From: CAYPPG01 sp964412555 | Lineage (GTDB): Bacteria; Hinthialibacterota; Hinthialibacteria; Hinthialibacterales; Hinthialibacteraceae | DNA length: 60,243 bases | Reading direction: 5' to 3' | Assembly (NCBI GenBank): GCA_964412555.1 | Contig: CAYPPG010000051.1 | Coordinates: forward strand, 1-60,243 | Part shown: positions 1 to 7,185 of the stretch, in pieces | Layout of the letters: the number at the start of each line of letters is the position of its first letter | Position numbering within the stretch: position 1 is the stretch's first letter | The notes under the pieces: model-generated | What the model was told of the DNA's origin: nothing | What the model saw: the letters and a program-made list of their open reading frames with translations, nothing else | Database searches by the model: none | Translations under genes and position numbers: made by a program

Positions 1-22
1 GCTGTAACAGTATTTCAGATGA

Positions 23-832
23 AATTCAAAACGGGACTTTTTACCGGGCCGTCATAATCTATTCTATGAAATCTGCAATGAACCTTATTTCGGGGGAGTG
101 ACTCTCGATTGGCAAAATCATATCGCATCAACGATTGTTGAAGCGGAAAAATCATTTCCGTCGAAGCATCTAATTGCACAGAATATCGCGAATGGTAGTA
201 AAGTGATTGACGATCCGAATCCGAATGTTTCTATTTTCAATTTCCATTATGCTTATCCACCAAATGCTGTTCAACAAAACTACCATCTCAACAAAGTGAT
301 CGGATATGATGAAACCGGTTTTCATGGGGATAGCGATGCGAAATATCGGGGAGACGCTTGGGCATTTTTGCTGGCAGGCGGTGGCCTTTATGACAATCTT
401 GATTATTCTTTCACAGTCGAATGCGAAGACGGAACCGCCAGCCAAGATGCTCCGGGAGGTGGAAGCCCTTCTCTTCGCCACCAGCTGCAAATATTAAAGA
501 ATTATCTTTACAGCTTTGATTTTGTTAAGATGGTTCCTAATTCATCGATTATAAGTTCAATTCATTCAAAGACAAATACGAAAGGATGGGCATTAGTGGA
601 AGAAGGGAAGGCTTATGCCATATATTTGAGGAATCACAAGAATTCATATCCTCGAAAAGCAGAGATTGAATTGAATATTCCGAAAGGGAACTATAGTATC
701 GAGTGGCTCAATCCGGTTTCTGGAACCATTGATAAGGAGGCGATCCTTGTTCATTCCGGGGATTTGGTTAAATTGGTATCACCTGATTTTCTCGATGATG
801 TTGCGTTGCGAATCAAAAAAAGTGAAGATTGA
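23..832 (+). CDS. C-terminal part of a glycoside hydrolase with collagen-binding-like tail domain
   Basis: Only the 3' part is in the window. The reading frame is open from just after a TGA at 20-22; the family motif NLFYEICNEPYFGG (acid/base Glu in NEP, codons 77-85) lies upstream of the first possible start (GTG at 98), so 98 is not the true start. A second conserved block, DETGFHGDSDAKYRGDAW, probably carries the nucleophile Glu. The last ~90 residues (from LKNYLYSFDF) resemble the small beta-sandwich (putative collagen-binding domain) found at the end of DUF4038/GH140-type TIM-barrel hydrolases. The stop at 20-22 so close to the catalytic motif means the gene is frameshifted, is a pseudogene, or carries a sequence error in the first bases. 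Family call fairly sure, substrate unknown. Confidence 0.7.
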   Translation, partial: NSKRDFLPGRHNLFYEICNEPYFGGVTLDWQNHIASTIVEAEKSFPSKHLIAQNIANGSKVIDDPNPNVSIFNFHYAYPPNAVQQNYHLNKVIGYDETGFHGDSDAKYRGDAWAFLLAGGGLYDNLDYSFTVECEDGTASQDAPGGGSPSLRHQLQILKNYLYSFDFVKMVPNSSIISSIHSKTNTKGWALVEEGKAYAIYLRNHKNSYPRKAEIELNIPKGNYSIEWLNPVSGTIDKEAILVHSGDLVKLVSPDFLDDVALRIKKSED

Positions 833-839
833 GTCGGCT

Positions 840-2282
840 TCAAGCAGGCACTTCGGCAATTTTTAAATGCGGGCAGAGAGTTTCAATGACATCAGCTGCG
901 GAATACGTGGTAAGACCGTTTTTGAAAAAGCGGGGGATAAATTGCAGTTCTTTGCCCGATGTGACCAGCGGTTTTTCCACATAACCGGTGCGTTGAAGTT
1001 GAGGCAGACCGATATTGGCGAGAAGGCTGTTGCAAAGGCATTTTCGGTTTTCCGTATCTTCCAGCTTTCCCGATTTGCGAAGGTAGGTTTCAATGGGTTC
1101 GGATGGACAGCGGTAATGGATACGGCCGGTTTCACTTTTATAGGCTGTGCGCAAATATCCGAGGTCGCAGATTCGTGTACGTTGTTCGTAATGATGTGGA
1201 TTGGACATACTGTTTTCTAACTGGAATACTTTGAAAGGAAAATCTGTAGGAGATGCTTTGGGATCGGATAGCACGATTGCTTCGTTCGCCAGAATTTTTT
1301 CGATTACTTGCTGTTTAATATCTTCAGCGAGACCGGATTCATGACAAAGAGCGAACGGTGTACCGATTTGCACACCCGCAGCTCCTTCTTCAAAAGCCTG
1401 CTGAAAACGAAGAGGATCTCCATACGCGCCGGCAAGCCAAAAAGGTAAACCGAGTGCTTTGATTTTCTCCAGATCCACATGATCCTTCTCTCCGTAAACC
1501 GGTTCTCCGGATGAATTGAATTGAATTGTGCCGCGTGGAGGGGCATTGTGTCCGCCAGCAGTATGTCCTTCAATAACAAAACCGTTGATTTCCCCTGTTG
1601 ATTTGCGTTTGAGAGAAATCGCCAGAGTATTGGAAGAAACGATTGCGAGAAAATTCGGTCTTTTCAGCAGTTTTGGTATTTTCCCGATTATCGTTTGAGG
1701 GTGGAAACGCATTTGATAATGATCGTCTTTGTCGGTCCCATTGACATGAATCCGCAATGTCGCTTCTTCATGGTTGACATATTTGTCGAGGATTCCTGGT
1801 ATTTCGCGTGGAATTCCGGCTCCCATCAGCACATAATCGACACCAGCCAGCATGGCGCCGTAAAGGGAGGCAAGGTTGGGCATTTGAATTTTTTCGAGGT
1901 AATTGATTCCAACCGGCCCATTGTGCCCCTCTTTTGCCAGGTAGACTTCGACAAAATTGGCCAAGACGGTCAGCTCCATAAGTTCTTGGCTTGGTGACAA
2001 AGAGTACATCGGGATACGTTTGAACGACGTTTCGGTAGATTTCCCATTGGGAATATAATATTTTTCGTATACACGTTGGGCGATTTCCTGAATGGGGAAA
2101 CGAGCCATTGCCCGTTGAAGGTGGCCCTCAGAATCTCCCATTTGTAGGCGTCGAGCGAGGATCGAATCCAGAGCAGTTCCGGAAACAACACCGAGTTGAC
2201 CCATTCGAGAGACGGCATTCGCTAAGACCCAGTTCGATACACCAGCTCCCATGCCGCCCTGAATGATGATTGGATGATTCAT
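840..2282 (-). CDS. Nitronate monooxygenase / 2-nitropropane dioxygenase-like FMN protein
   Basis: 480 residues with the FMN-binding TIM-barrel pattern of the NMO/FabK/PfaD superfamily: N-terminal IIQGGMGAGVSNWVLANAV, a central GFVIEGHTAGGHNAPP segment, then FWLAGAYGDP and AAGVQIGTPFALCHESG, which line the flavin phosphate site in relatives. It is about 100-150 residues longer than typical nitronate monooxygenases; the C-terminal extension from about residue 350 contains several Cys (CDLGYLR, YRCPSEP, CLCNSLL). Family members oxidise nitronates or act as flavin-dependent enoyl reductases; the substrate here cannot be told. It converges tail to tail with the glycoside hydrolase and lacks an obvious operon partner. 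A GGGAG is about 13 bases upstream of the ATG at 2282, slightly far for a Shine-Dalgarno site. Confidence 0.8.
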   Translation of the reverse strand: MNHPIIIQGGMGAGVSNWVLANAVSRMGQLGVVSGTALDSILARRLQMGDSEGHLQRAMARFPIQEIAQRVYEKYYIPNGKSTETSFKRIPMYSLSPSQELMELTVLANFVEVYLAKEGHNGPVGINYLEKIQMPNLASLYGAMLAGVDYVLMGAGIPREIPGILDKYVNHEEATLRIHVNGTDKDDHYQMRFHPQTIIGKIPKLLKRPNFLAIVSSNTLAISLKRKSTGEINGFVIEGHTAGGHNAPPRGTIQFNSSGEPVYGEKDHVDLEKIKALGLPFWLAGAYGDPLRFQQAFEEGAAGVQIGTPFALCHESGLAEDIKQQVIEKILANEAIVLSDPKASPTDFPFKVFQLENSMSNPHHYEQRTRICDLGYLRTAYKSETGRIHYRCPSEPIETYLRKSGKLEDTENRKCLCNSLLANIGLPQLQRTGYVEKPLVTSGKELQFIPRFFKNGLTTYSAADVIETLCPHLKIAEVPA

Positions 2283-2632
2283 ATGAATTGACTGCTCCCT
2301 TGTTCCGTAAATCTCATTTCATGGCGTTCATACTAAAAAGGTGAAATTGGAATGATTGAAAATCAATCGATCCCATTTGATTCAATGGGGGACATAAAAA
2401 ATAATATTATCAAATTACCCATGCTCCCAATCAATACTAGTCTTACATTGTACTCAATTTTCATCAAAAATTCGAGTGCTTGCCATTCTATTTTGGTTTT
2501 TATCCATTTAGGCACTAATTCTCTTAGAATCTTTCCTTTTTCTTCGATTCAAATGAGTTCCTAAGCCTGAAATAAGTTACTCGACATTGGTTTTAATTCG
2601 AGGGTACAGCAGTCGTTCCCGCCTCTATCAAT

Positions 2633-2700
2633 GGGCAAGCGGGACGCTTGCTTTACCCGATACGAGCTCAATCCATTTCGGGTAGAAATCGTTGTCATTA
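2633..2700. repeat. Dispersed hairpin repeat, copy A
   Basis: The 490-base gap 2283-2773 has no convincing gene. It contains a hairpin of the form GGGCAAGCGggacGCTTGC followed by a conserved tail (CTCAATCCATTTCGGGTAGAAATCGTTGTCATT, split over 2669-2699). The same tail, with few changes, follows another hairpin at 29435-29510, so this is one copy of a mobile or amplified intergenic element. The short reading frames over it are not protein-like. Confidence 0.6.
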
Positions 2701-2773
2701 GTAAAAGGATATCTCTCCAAATTTCCCCAGAAGATGGGGATTATGATTTTGCTTACATCGTTATTTTCTATTA

Positions 2774-3883
2774 TCAATATTGTCCATATTCCAATGCGGT
2801 TTCAATAAAAGTGTAGTAATTTTTTTCCGTTCGTGTCCAGAGTGGTGTGTTGATGGGAGCGGCGGTGGGCATGATGACATAGCCTCCTCCTTCGGCGGCA
2901 CTGTCAATACATTGTTTGACATACGATTCAATTTCTTCCGGTGTCCAATATTCAAGAAAGGAGAGTTCGATATTGCCAAACAGAATCAGCCGTTCACCAT
3001 AGCGTTGTTTGACTTCTGCTAAATCAACATCGCCTTGCGGGGGGGGTTCGAGAGGATCGGTGGCATCCGCTCCCATTTCTAGGAACAAGTCGAGCAATTG
3101 ACTGACACAACCGTGGGAATGAACTCGGGCGTATCCGCCATATTGATGAATCAAATCGATCATTGGTTTGTCATAGTTGACAACAAGTTCACGAAACACT
3201 TCCGGTGGAAAATAGGGGGGGCTGATGTACTCCGGACCGTAAATTCGCCAGAGGGGACCGGCTCCTTGTTCGAGTTTATCCCGTAATTCCTGGAGCAAAC
3301 GATCAAGAACGATGTCCATATATTTTCGCAGTTTGGAACGCTCCTGCCATGCCATGATCATGAATGGCTCGAAATCGAGACCGTATGCCATCGCACAAAC
3401 CGGATCCATCGTGTCACAGAGCATGATGCCGCGATCTCTCATTTGTTTACTGGCCAGATAAAAGGAGTTCATGTCCGTCCCGCCATATTCCCACGGTAAG
3501 GAGTAATAGGCTTCGAGGTCTTCGAACGACTTGAATATAGGCTCCATAGTCCACGTCGTATTGAGATCCGTATCGCGGCGTGTCAAGCGATTCATTTCAT
3601 GGTTAGGCGTATAAAGAGTATAGCGTTGAAAGGTGCTTTTCCCCTCCGTCCATTCCTCGATTTTTTCATTCCAAGGGATTTTATTCTGGGAAGGTTGATC
3701 CCAAAGGTAAAGAATATCCGTTTTTTCGCTGATATACGTAAGTAAATTTTGATACGATGGTTGGCTTTCATACCATGGTTCAGCCCCAAAAGGCAATAGT
3801 TCATATGTTGAAACAGGAACACGATCGACCGGTTCACGCCGGAGTGTTCTCAAGAGGCGTTCTTGTGACGTCATATTCATCAT
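2774..3883 (-). CDS. Uroporphyrinogen decarboxylase (URO-D) family protein
   Basis: 369 residues. It starts with the family signature SQERLLRTLRREPVDRVPVS and ends with the GGGYVIMPTAAPINTP block near the C-terminus. The His-containing segment YARVHSHGCVSQLLDLFLEMG and the DATDPLEPPPQGDVDLAEVK segment fit the URO-D fold used also by corrinoid methyltransferases of the MtaA/CmuA group. Such non-haem URO-D homologues are abundant in environmental bacteria and usually are not HemE: the haem-pathway arginine/aspartate context is not evident here. The start ATG at 3883 has GGAG five bases upstream. It follows the thiamine-diphosphate enzyme by 75 bases on the same strand and may be co-transcribed. 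Fold confident; methyl donor or substrate unknown. Confidence 0.8.
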   Translation of the reverse strand: MMNMTSQERLLRTLRREPVDRVPVSTYELLPFGAEPWYESQPSYQNLLTYISEKTDILYLWDQPSQNKIPWNEKIEEWTEGKSTFQRYTLYTPNHEMNRLTRRDTDLNTTWTMEPIFKSFEDLEAYYSLPWEYGGTDMNSFYLASKQMRDRGIMLCDTMDPVCAMAYGLDFEPFMIMAWQERSKLRKYMDIVLDRLLQELRDKLEQGAGPLWRIYGPEYISPPYFPPEVFRELVVNYDKPMIDLIHQYGGYARVHSHGCVSQLLDLFLEMGADATDPLEPPPQGDVDLAEVKQRYGERLILFGNIELSFLEYWTPEEIESYVKQCIDSAAEGGGYVIMPTAAPINTPLWTRTEKNYYTFIETALEYGQY

Positions 3884-3958
3884 AAAATCTCCACAGTCTT
3901 GAGGAAAAGATTGAATGTGGATTTTGCACGGTTGATGGGAAAAGTCAATTCATTTCGA

Positions 3959-5593
3959 TTAAATTGGGCAGACGAGTTTCCCGAGCCGATCCATAAGATG
4001 GTGATTTTCTTCATAGTCCACCGGGCAGTCGATGACAACCGGTTTGGTTTGTTCAAAAGCTTCGCGAAGGGCAGGGGCGAGTTCCGTCGCGGCCTCAATA
4101 CGGTAGGCTTCGCAGCCAAAACTTTTTGCAAAAGCAACAATATCGGGATTGGAAAAGTCCACATGACTGTCACGGCCGTAGAGCTCGCGTTGTTTCCATT
4201 TGATCAAACCGAACGTATTGTCACGCCAGACCATCGCGACGATAGGAACGTTGTAACGTACGGCGGTTTCCAGTTCTTGCGCGTTCATCAAAAAGCCGCC
4301 ATCGCCGCTGATGCTGAGGACGTTGAGATGCGGGAAACGCAGTTTGGCTCCGATGGAGCCAGGAAGAGCGATGCCCATGCTGGCGAACCCATTGGAGATG
4401 ATGCAGGTATTCGGTTCGTGGCAGGGGTACATACGGGCGATCCAAATTTTGTGCGCACCGACATCGGAGATGAGGATATCTTCCTTGCCCATGACGTTGC
4501 GGATTTCGGAGAGGATTTTCTGAGGTTTCAGCGGGAAACTGGTGTCGTTTGAAATTTCGTCAAGTTCCTTCAGGATACCGTCACGCAACGCTGCCGCATA
4601 GCGTTTTTCATTTCTCGGAGTGACTTGTTCCGCGAGCTCATCCAATGTGATGGTAATATCGGCTTCGATGCCACATTCCAATTGGTAATGTTTGTCGACC
4701 TCGGCGACTGTGCGGTCGATGTGAACGATTTTTTTGTCCGCGTTGGGATTCCATTTGGAGGGGGGATACTCGACCAAATCGTAGCCAATCGTGAGTACGC
4801 AGTCGGCGCGGTCAAATCCGCAATTGACATAATCATAGGCCTGCAATCCAACGACCATCAACGAATGGTGATCCGTGTAAGGAAGTACACCTTTTGCCAT
4901 AAAGGTATTGGCACAGGGAATGCCGGTTTTTTGGACAAAACGGCGTAATGCAGGAGAGGCTTTATCGCGTAGGACACCGTTTCCTACTAAAATGATCGGA
5001 TATTTAGCGCGGTTGATGCAGTCTGCCGCCCGCCGGAGTTTGGCGGCTTTCGGTTCGGCGTTTGCGGGTTGTTGAGGAATCAACGGTTCGCCCTCTACAT
5101 CCATTTTGGCTATATCTTCGGGAAAATCGATGTGAGTCGCGCCGTATTTTTCTGTTTGAGCGATCTTGAATGCTTTTCGTACCACTTCCGGAATAATATC
5201 AGGAGTGAGAATGTGGGCATTATATTTGGTAATGGGGCGAAATAGGGAAACCAAATCCAGAACTTGATGGGATTCTTTGTGCAAGCGGTCGGTCCCCGCT
5301 TGACCGGTAATTGCAACAAGAGGCGCTTTGTCCATATTGGCATCGGCAACACCGGTGACTAGATTGGTTGCGCCGGGGCCTAGAGTTGAGAGGCAGACAG
5401 AGGCCGTTCCTGTCAAACGTCCCTGCACATCCGCCATGAAGGCGGCTGCTTGTTCGCTTCGCGTGAGGATAAATGTCAAGTTGGAATCGAGCAAGGCATC
5501 CATCAAATCCATATTTTCTTCCCCCGGTAGCCCGAAAATAAAGGGGGTTCCTTCGTTTTCCAGACATTGGACAAACAGTTCTGCTGCTTTCAT
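3959..5593 (-). CDS. Thiamine-diphosphate decarboxylase: acetolactate synthase-like, probable 2-oxoglutarate decarboxylase
   Basis: 544 residues, the size of acetolactate synthase catalytic subunits. Domain order is standard: N-terminal Pyr domain with FGLPGEENMDLMDALLDS and the catalytic-type Glu in TRSEQAAAFMADV, then STLGPGATNLVTGVADAN, a central DHS-like domain, and a C-terminal PP domain with the metal/ThDP motif GDGGFLMNAQELETAVRYN (about residue 430). By memory the N-terminus closely resembles the cyanobacterial enzyme first annotated as acetolactate synthase but shown to be 2-oxoglutarate decarboxylase. It is encoded divergently from a 455-residue succinate-semialdehyde dehydrogenase, the partner of that enzyme, and no small regulatory subunit (IlvH/N) is nearby, which favours decarboxylase over biosynthetic acetolactate synthase. 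RBS GAGGT precedes the ATG by 7 bases. The fold is sure; substrate is inferred. Confidence 0.8.
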   Translation of the reverse strand: MKAAELFVQCLENEGTPFIFGLPGEENMDLMDALLDSNLTFILTRSEQAAAFMADVQGRLTGTASVCLSTLGPGATNLVTGVADANMDKAPLVAITGQAGTDRLHKESHQVLDLVSLFRPITKYNAHILTPDIIPEVVRKAFKIAQTEKYGATHIDFPEDIAKMDVEGEPLIPQQPANAEPKAAKLRRAADCINRAKYPIILVGNGVLRDKASPALRRFVQKTGIPCANTFMAKGVLPYTDHHSLMVVGLQAYDYVNCGFDRADCVLTIGYDLVEYPPSKWNPNADKKIVHIDRTVAEVDKHYQLECGIEADITITLDELAEQVTPRNEKRYAAALRDGILKELDEISNDTSFPLKPQKILSEIRNVMGKEDILISDVGAHKIWIARMYPCHEPNTCIISNGFASMGIALPGSIGAKLRFPHLNVLSISGDGGFLMNAQELETAVRYNVPIVAMVWRDNTFGLIKWKQRELYGRDSHVDFSNPDIVAFAKSFGCEAYRIEAATELAPALREAFEQTKPVVIDCPVDYEENHHLMDRLGKLVCPI

Positions 5594-5679
5594 CTTTATT
5601 ACCTCAATTGAAAAATTATTATATTTTAGAAATATTTTTTCTCCGAAAATTGGGAAGAGAATTTATTTCAGGTATGCTC

Positions 5680-5688
5680 TGTTATAAT
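5680..5688 (+). promoter_or_regulatory. Extended -10 promoter upstream of the SSADH gene
   Basis: TGTTATAAT gives a consensus TATAAT preceded by a TG extension. No good -35 box is seen at 16-18 bases, as expected for an extended -10 promoter. It lies in the 215-base divergent intergenic region between the decarboxylase and the semialdehyde dehydrogenase, 120 bases before the latter's start, leaving room for a leader or a shared regulator site. Confidence 0.4.
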
Positions 5689-5808
5689 ACATGGTATATC
5701 TTAGTCGAGATTCGGCAATGTTATACCGAAAAAACAATCTTTAACTCATAGCGGAAAGATGAAAAAAATCGTGGCAAGAAACAAAAAGAAGTTCAAAAGG
5801 AGAAACCA

Positions 5809-7176
5809 ATGGCATTACAAGTGATCAATCCGGCGACAGAAGAAGTGGTGAACACGTATACGGAATATCGTTTGGAAGATGTACAAGAAATCCTAAAAAA
5901 ATCACATCAAGCATTTCTGGACTGGAAAAAAACAACATTTGCGGAGCGGGCGAAATTGATGAAGAACGCCGCTCAGATACTCGAAGAGAATGGAGACGAG
6001 TATGCTCGTTTGATGGCACTGGAAATGGGGAAACCGGTCAGCGACGGGCAGGCGGAAGCAAAGAAATGCGCGTGGGTCTGTAATTATTATGCGGAGAATG
6101 CCGAATCCTTTTTGCAGGAAGAAATGATCGAAACAGATGCGAGCCGCAGTTTTGTCTGTTTTCAACCGCTGGGAGTGGTTTTGGCGGTGATGCCGTGGAA
6201 CTATCCTTTCTGGCAGGTGTTTCGGTTCGCCGCGCCGGGATTGATGGCGGGGAATGCGGGAGTGTTAAAACATGCATCCAATGTACCCGGGTGTGCATTG
6301 GCGATTGAAGAGGTTTTTCTGAAAGCGGGATTTCCCGAATATCTGTTTAAATCACTTTTAATCGGAAGTAAGGAAGTCAGCGCCATTCTTGAGAATCCGA
6401 TTGTGAAAGCGGCGACATTGACGGGAAGCACACCGGCAGGGAAATCGGTGGCTCGGAAAGCGGGAGAAATGTTGAAAAAGACAGTGCTGGAACTCGGGGG
6501 AAGTGATCCGTATGTGATCTTAGACGACGCGGATTTGGACGAAGCGGTGCCGATTTGTATCAAAAGCCGTTTGTTGAATTCCGGCCAAAGCTGTATTGCC
6601 GCGAAGCGATTCATTGTAACCGAGCCATTACGTGAAGCATTTGAAAAAAAGTATGTCGAATTGATGGATAAAGTCATTGTCGGAGATCCGTTGAAAGCAG
6701 AAACCGAAGTGGGGCCGATGGCGCGCGTCGATCTGCGCGATGAACTGCACGAGCAAGTGGTAAGAAGCATTGCAGAAGGAGCCAAATGCTTACTCGGTGG
6801 AAAAAGACCGGAAGGTAAGGGCGCCTATTATCCGCCGACCGTTCTAACGGATGTCAAGAAAGGCAGTCCGGCCTATGACGATGAATTGTTCGGACCGGTG
6901 GCATCGATCATTCCGGTGAAGGATGAAGCGGAAGCGATTCGAGTGGCCAATGACACGAGTTTTGGTCTGGGCGCGGCTGTCTTTACGCGTGATTCGGCGC
7001 GAGGCGAGCGGATTGCGGCGGAAGAACTCGACGCGGGATGCTGTTTCGTGAATTCCTTCGTGAAATCCGATCCGAGGCTGCCATTCGGTGGTGTAAAAGA
7101 AAGCGGTTATGGGCGTGAGTTGGCGTCTTATGGGATTAAGGAGTTTGTGAATATCAAGACGGTGTGGGTGAAATAG
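5809..7176 (+). CDS. NAD(P)-dependent succinate-semialdehyde dehydrogenase
   Basis: 455-residue aldehyde dehydrogenase, the length of the Sad/short GabD group. N-terminus INPATEEVVNTY, PWNYPFWQVFR, the catalytic Glu in VLELGGSDPYVILDDADL (about 228) and catalytic Cys in LNSGQSCIAAKRFIV (about 262) are all present, as is the C-terminal PFGGVKESGYGRELASYG block. It converts succinate semialdehyde to succinate. A clear AAGGAG Shine-Dalgarno (5797-5802) precedes the ATG. The divergent neighbour is a candidate 2-oxoglutarate decarboxylase, so the two would convert 2-oxoglutarate to succinate without a 2-oxoglutarate dehydrogenase complex. It ends 10 bases from the convergent AAA ATPase gene. Confidence 0.88.
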   Translation: MALQVINPATEEVVNTYTEYRLEDVQEILKKSHQAFLDWKKTTFAERAKLMKNAAQILEENGDEYARLMALEMGKPVSDGQAEAKKCAWVCNYYAENAESFLQEEMIETDASRSFVCFQPLGVVLAVMPWNYPFWQVFRFAAPGLMAGNAGVLKHASNVPGCALAIEEVFLKAGFPEYLFKSLLIGSKEVSAILENPIVKAATLTGSTPAGKSVARKAGEMLKKTVLELGGSDPYVILDDADLDEAVPICIKSRLLNSGQSCIAAKRFIVTEPLREAFEKKYVELMDKVIVGDPLKAETEVGPMARVDLRDELHEQVVRSIAEGAKCLLGGKRPEGKGAYYPPTVLTDVKKGSPAYDDELFGPVASIIPVKDEAEAIRVANDTSFGLGAAVFTRDSARGERIAAEELDAGCCFVNSFVKSDPRLPFGGVKESGYGRELASYGIKEFVNIKTVWVK

Positions 7177-7185
7177 GATTAACAA

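Noticed and set aside
2352..2564. 70-residue plus-strand frame in the gap after the nitronate monooxygenase
   Set aside because: Low-complexity A+T-rich translation without a ribosome site.
2774..3883. hemE (haem-pathway uroporphyrinogen decarboxylase)
   Set aside because: Sequence resembles the wider URO-D methyltransferase group and no haem genes are nearby.
3959..5593. Biosynthetic acetolactate synthase (ilvB/ilvG)
   Set aside because: Not excluded, but no ilvN/H/C/D neighbours and the SSADH pairing favour a decarboxylase; therefore no ilv symbol was given.
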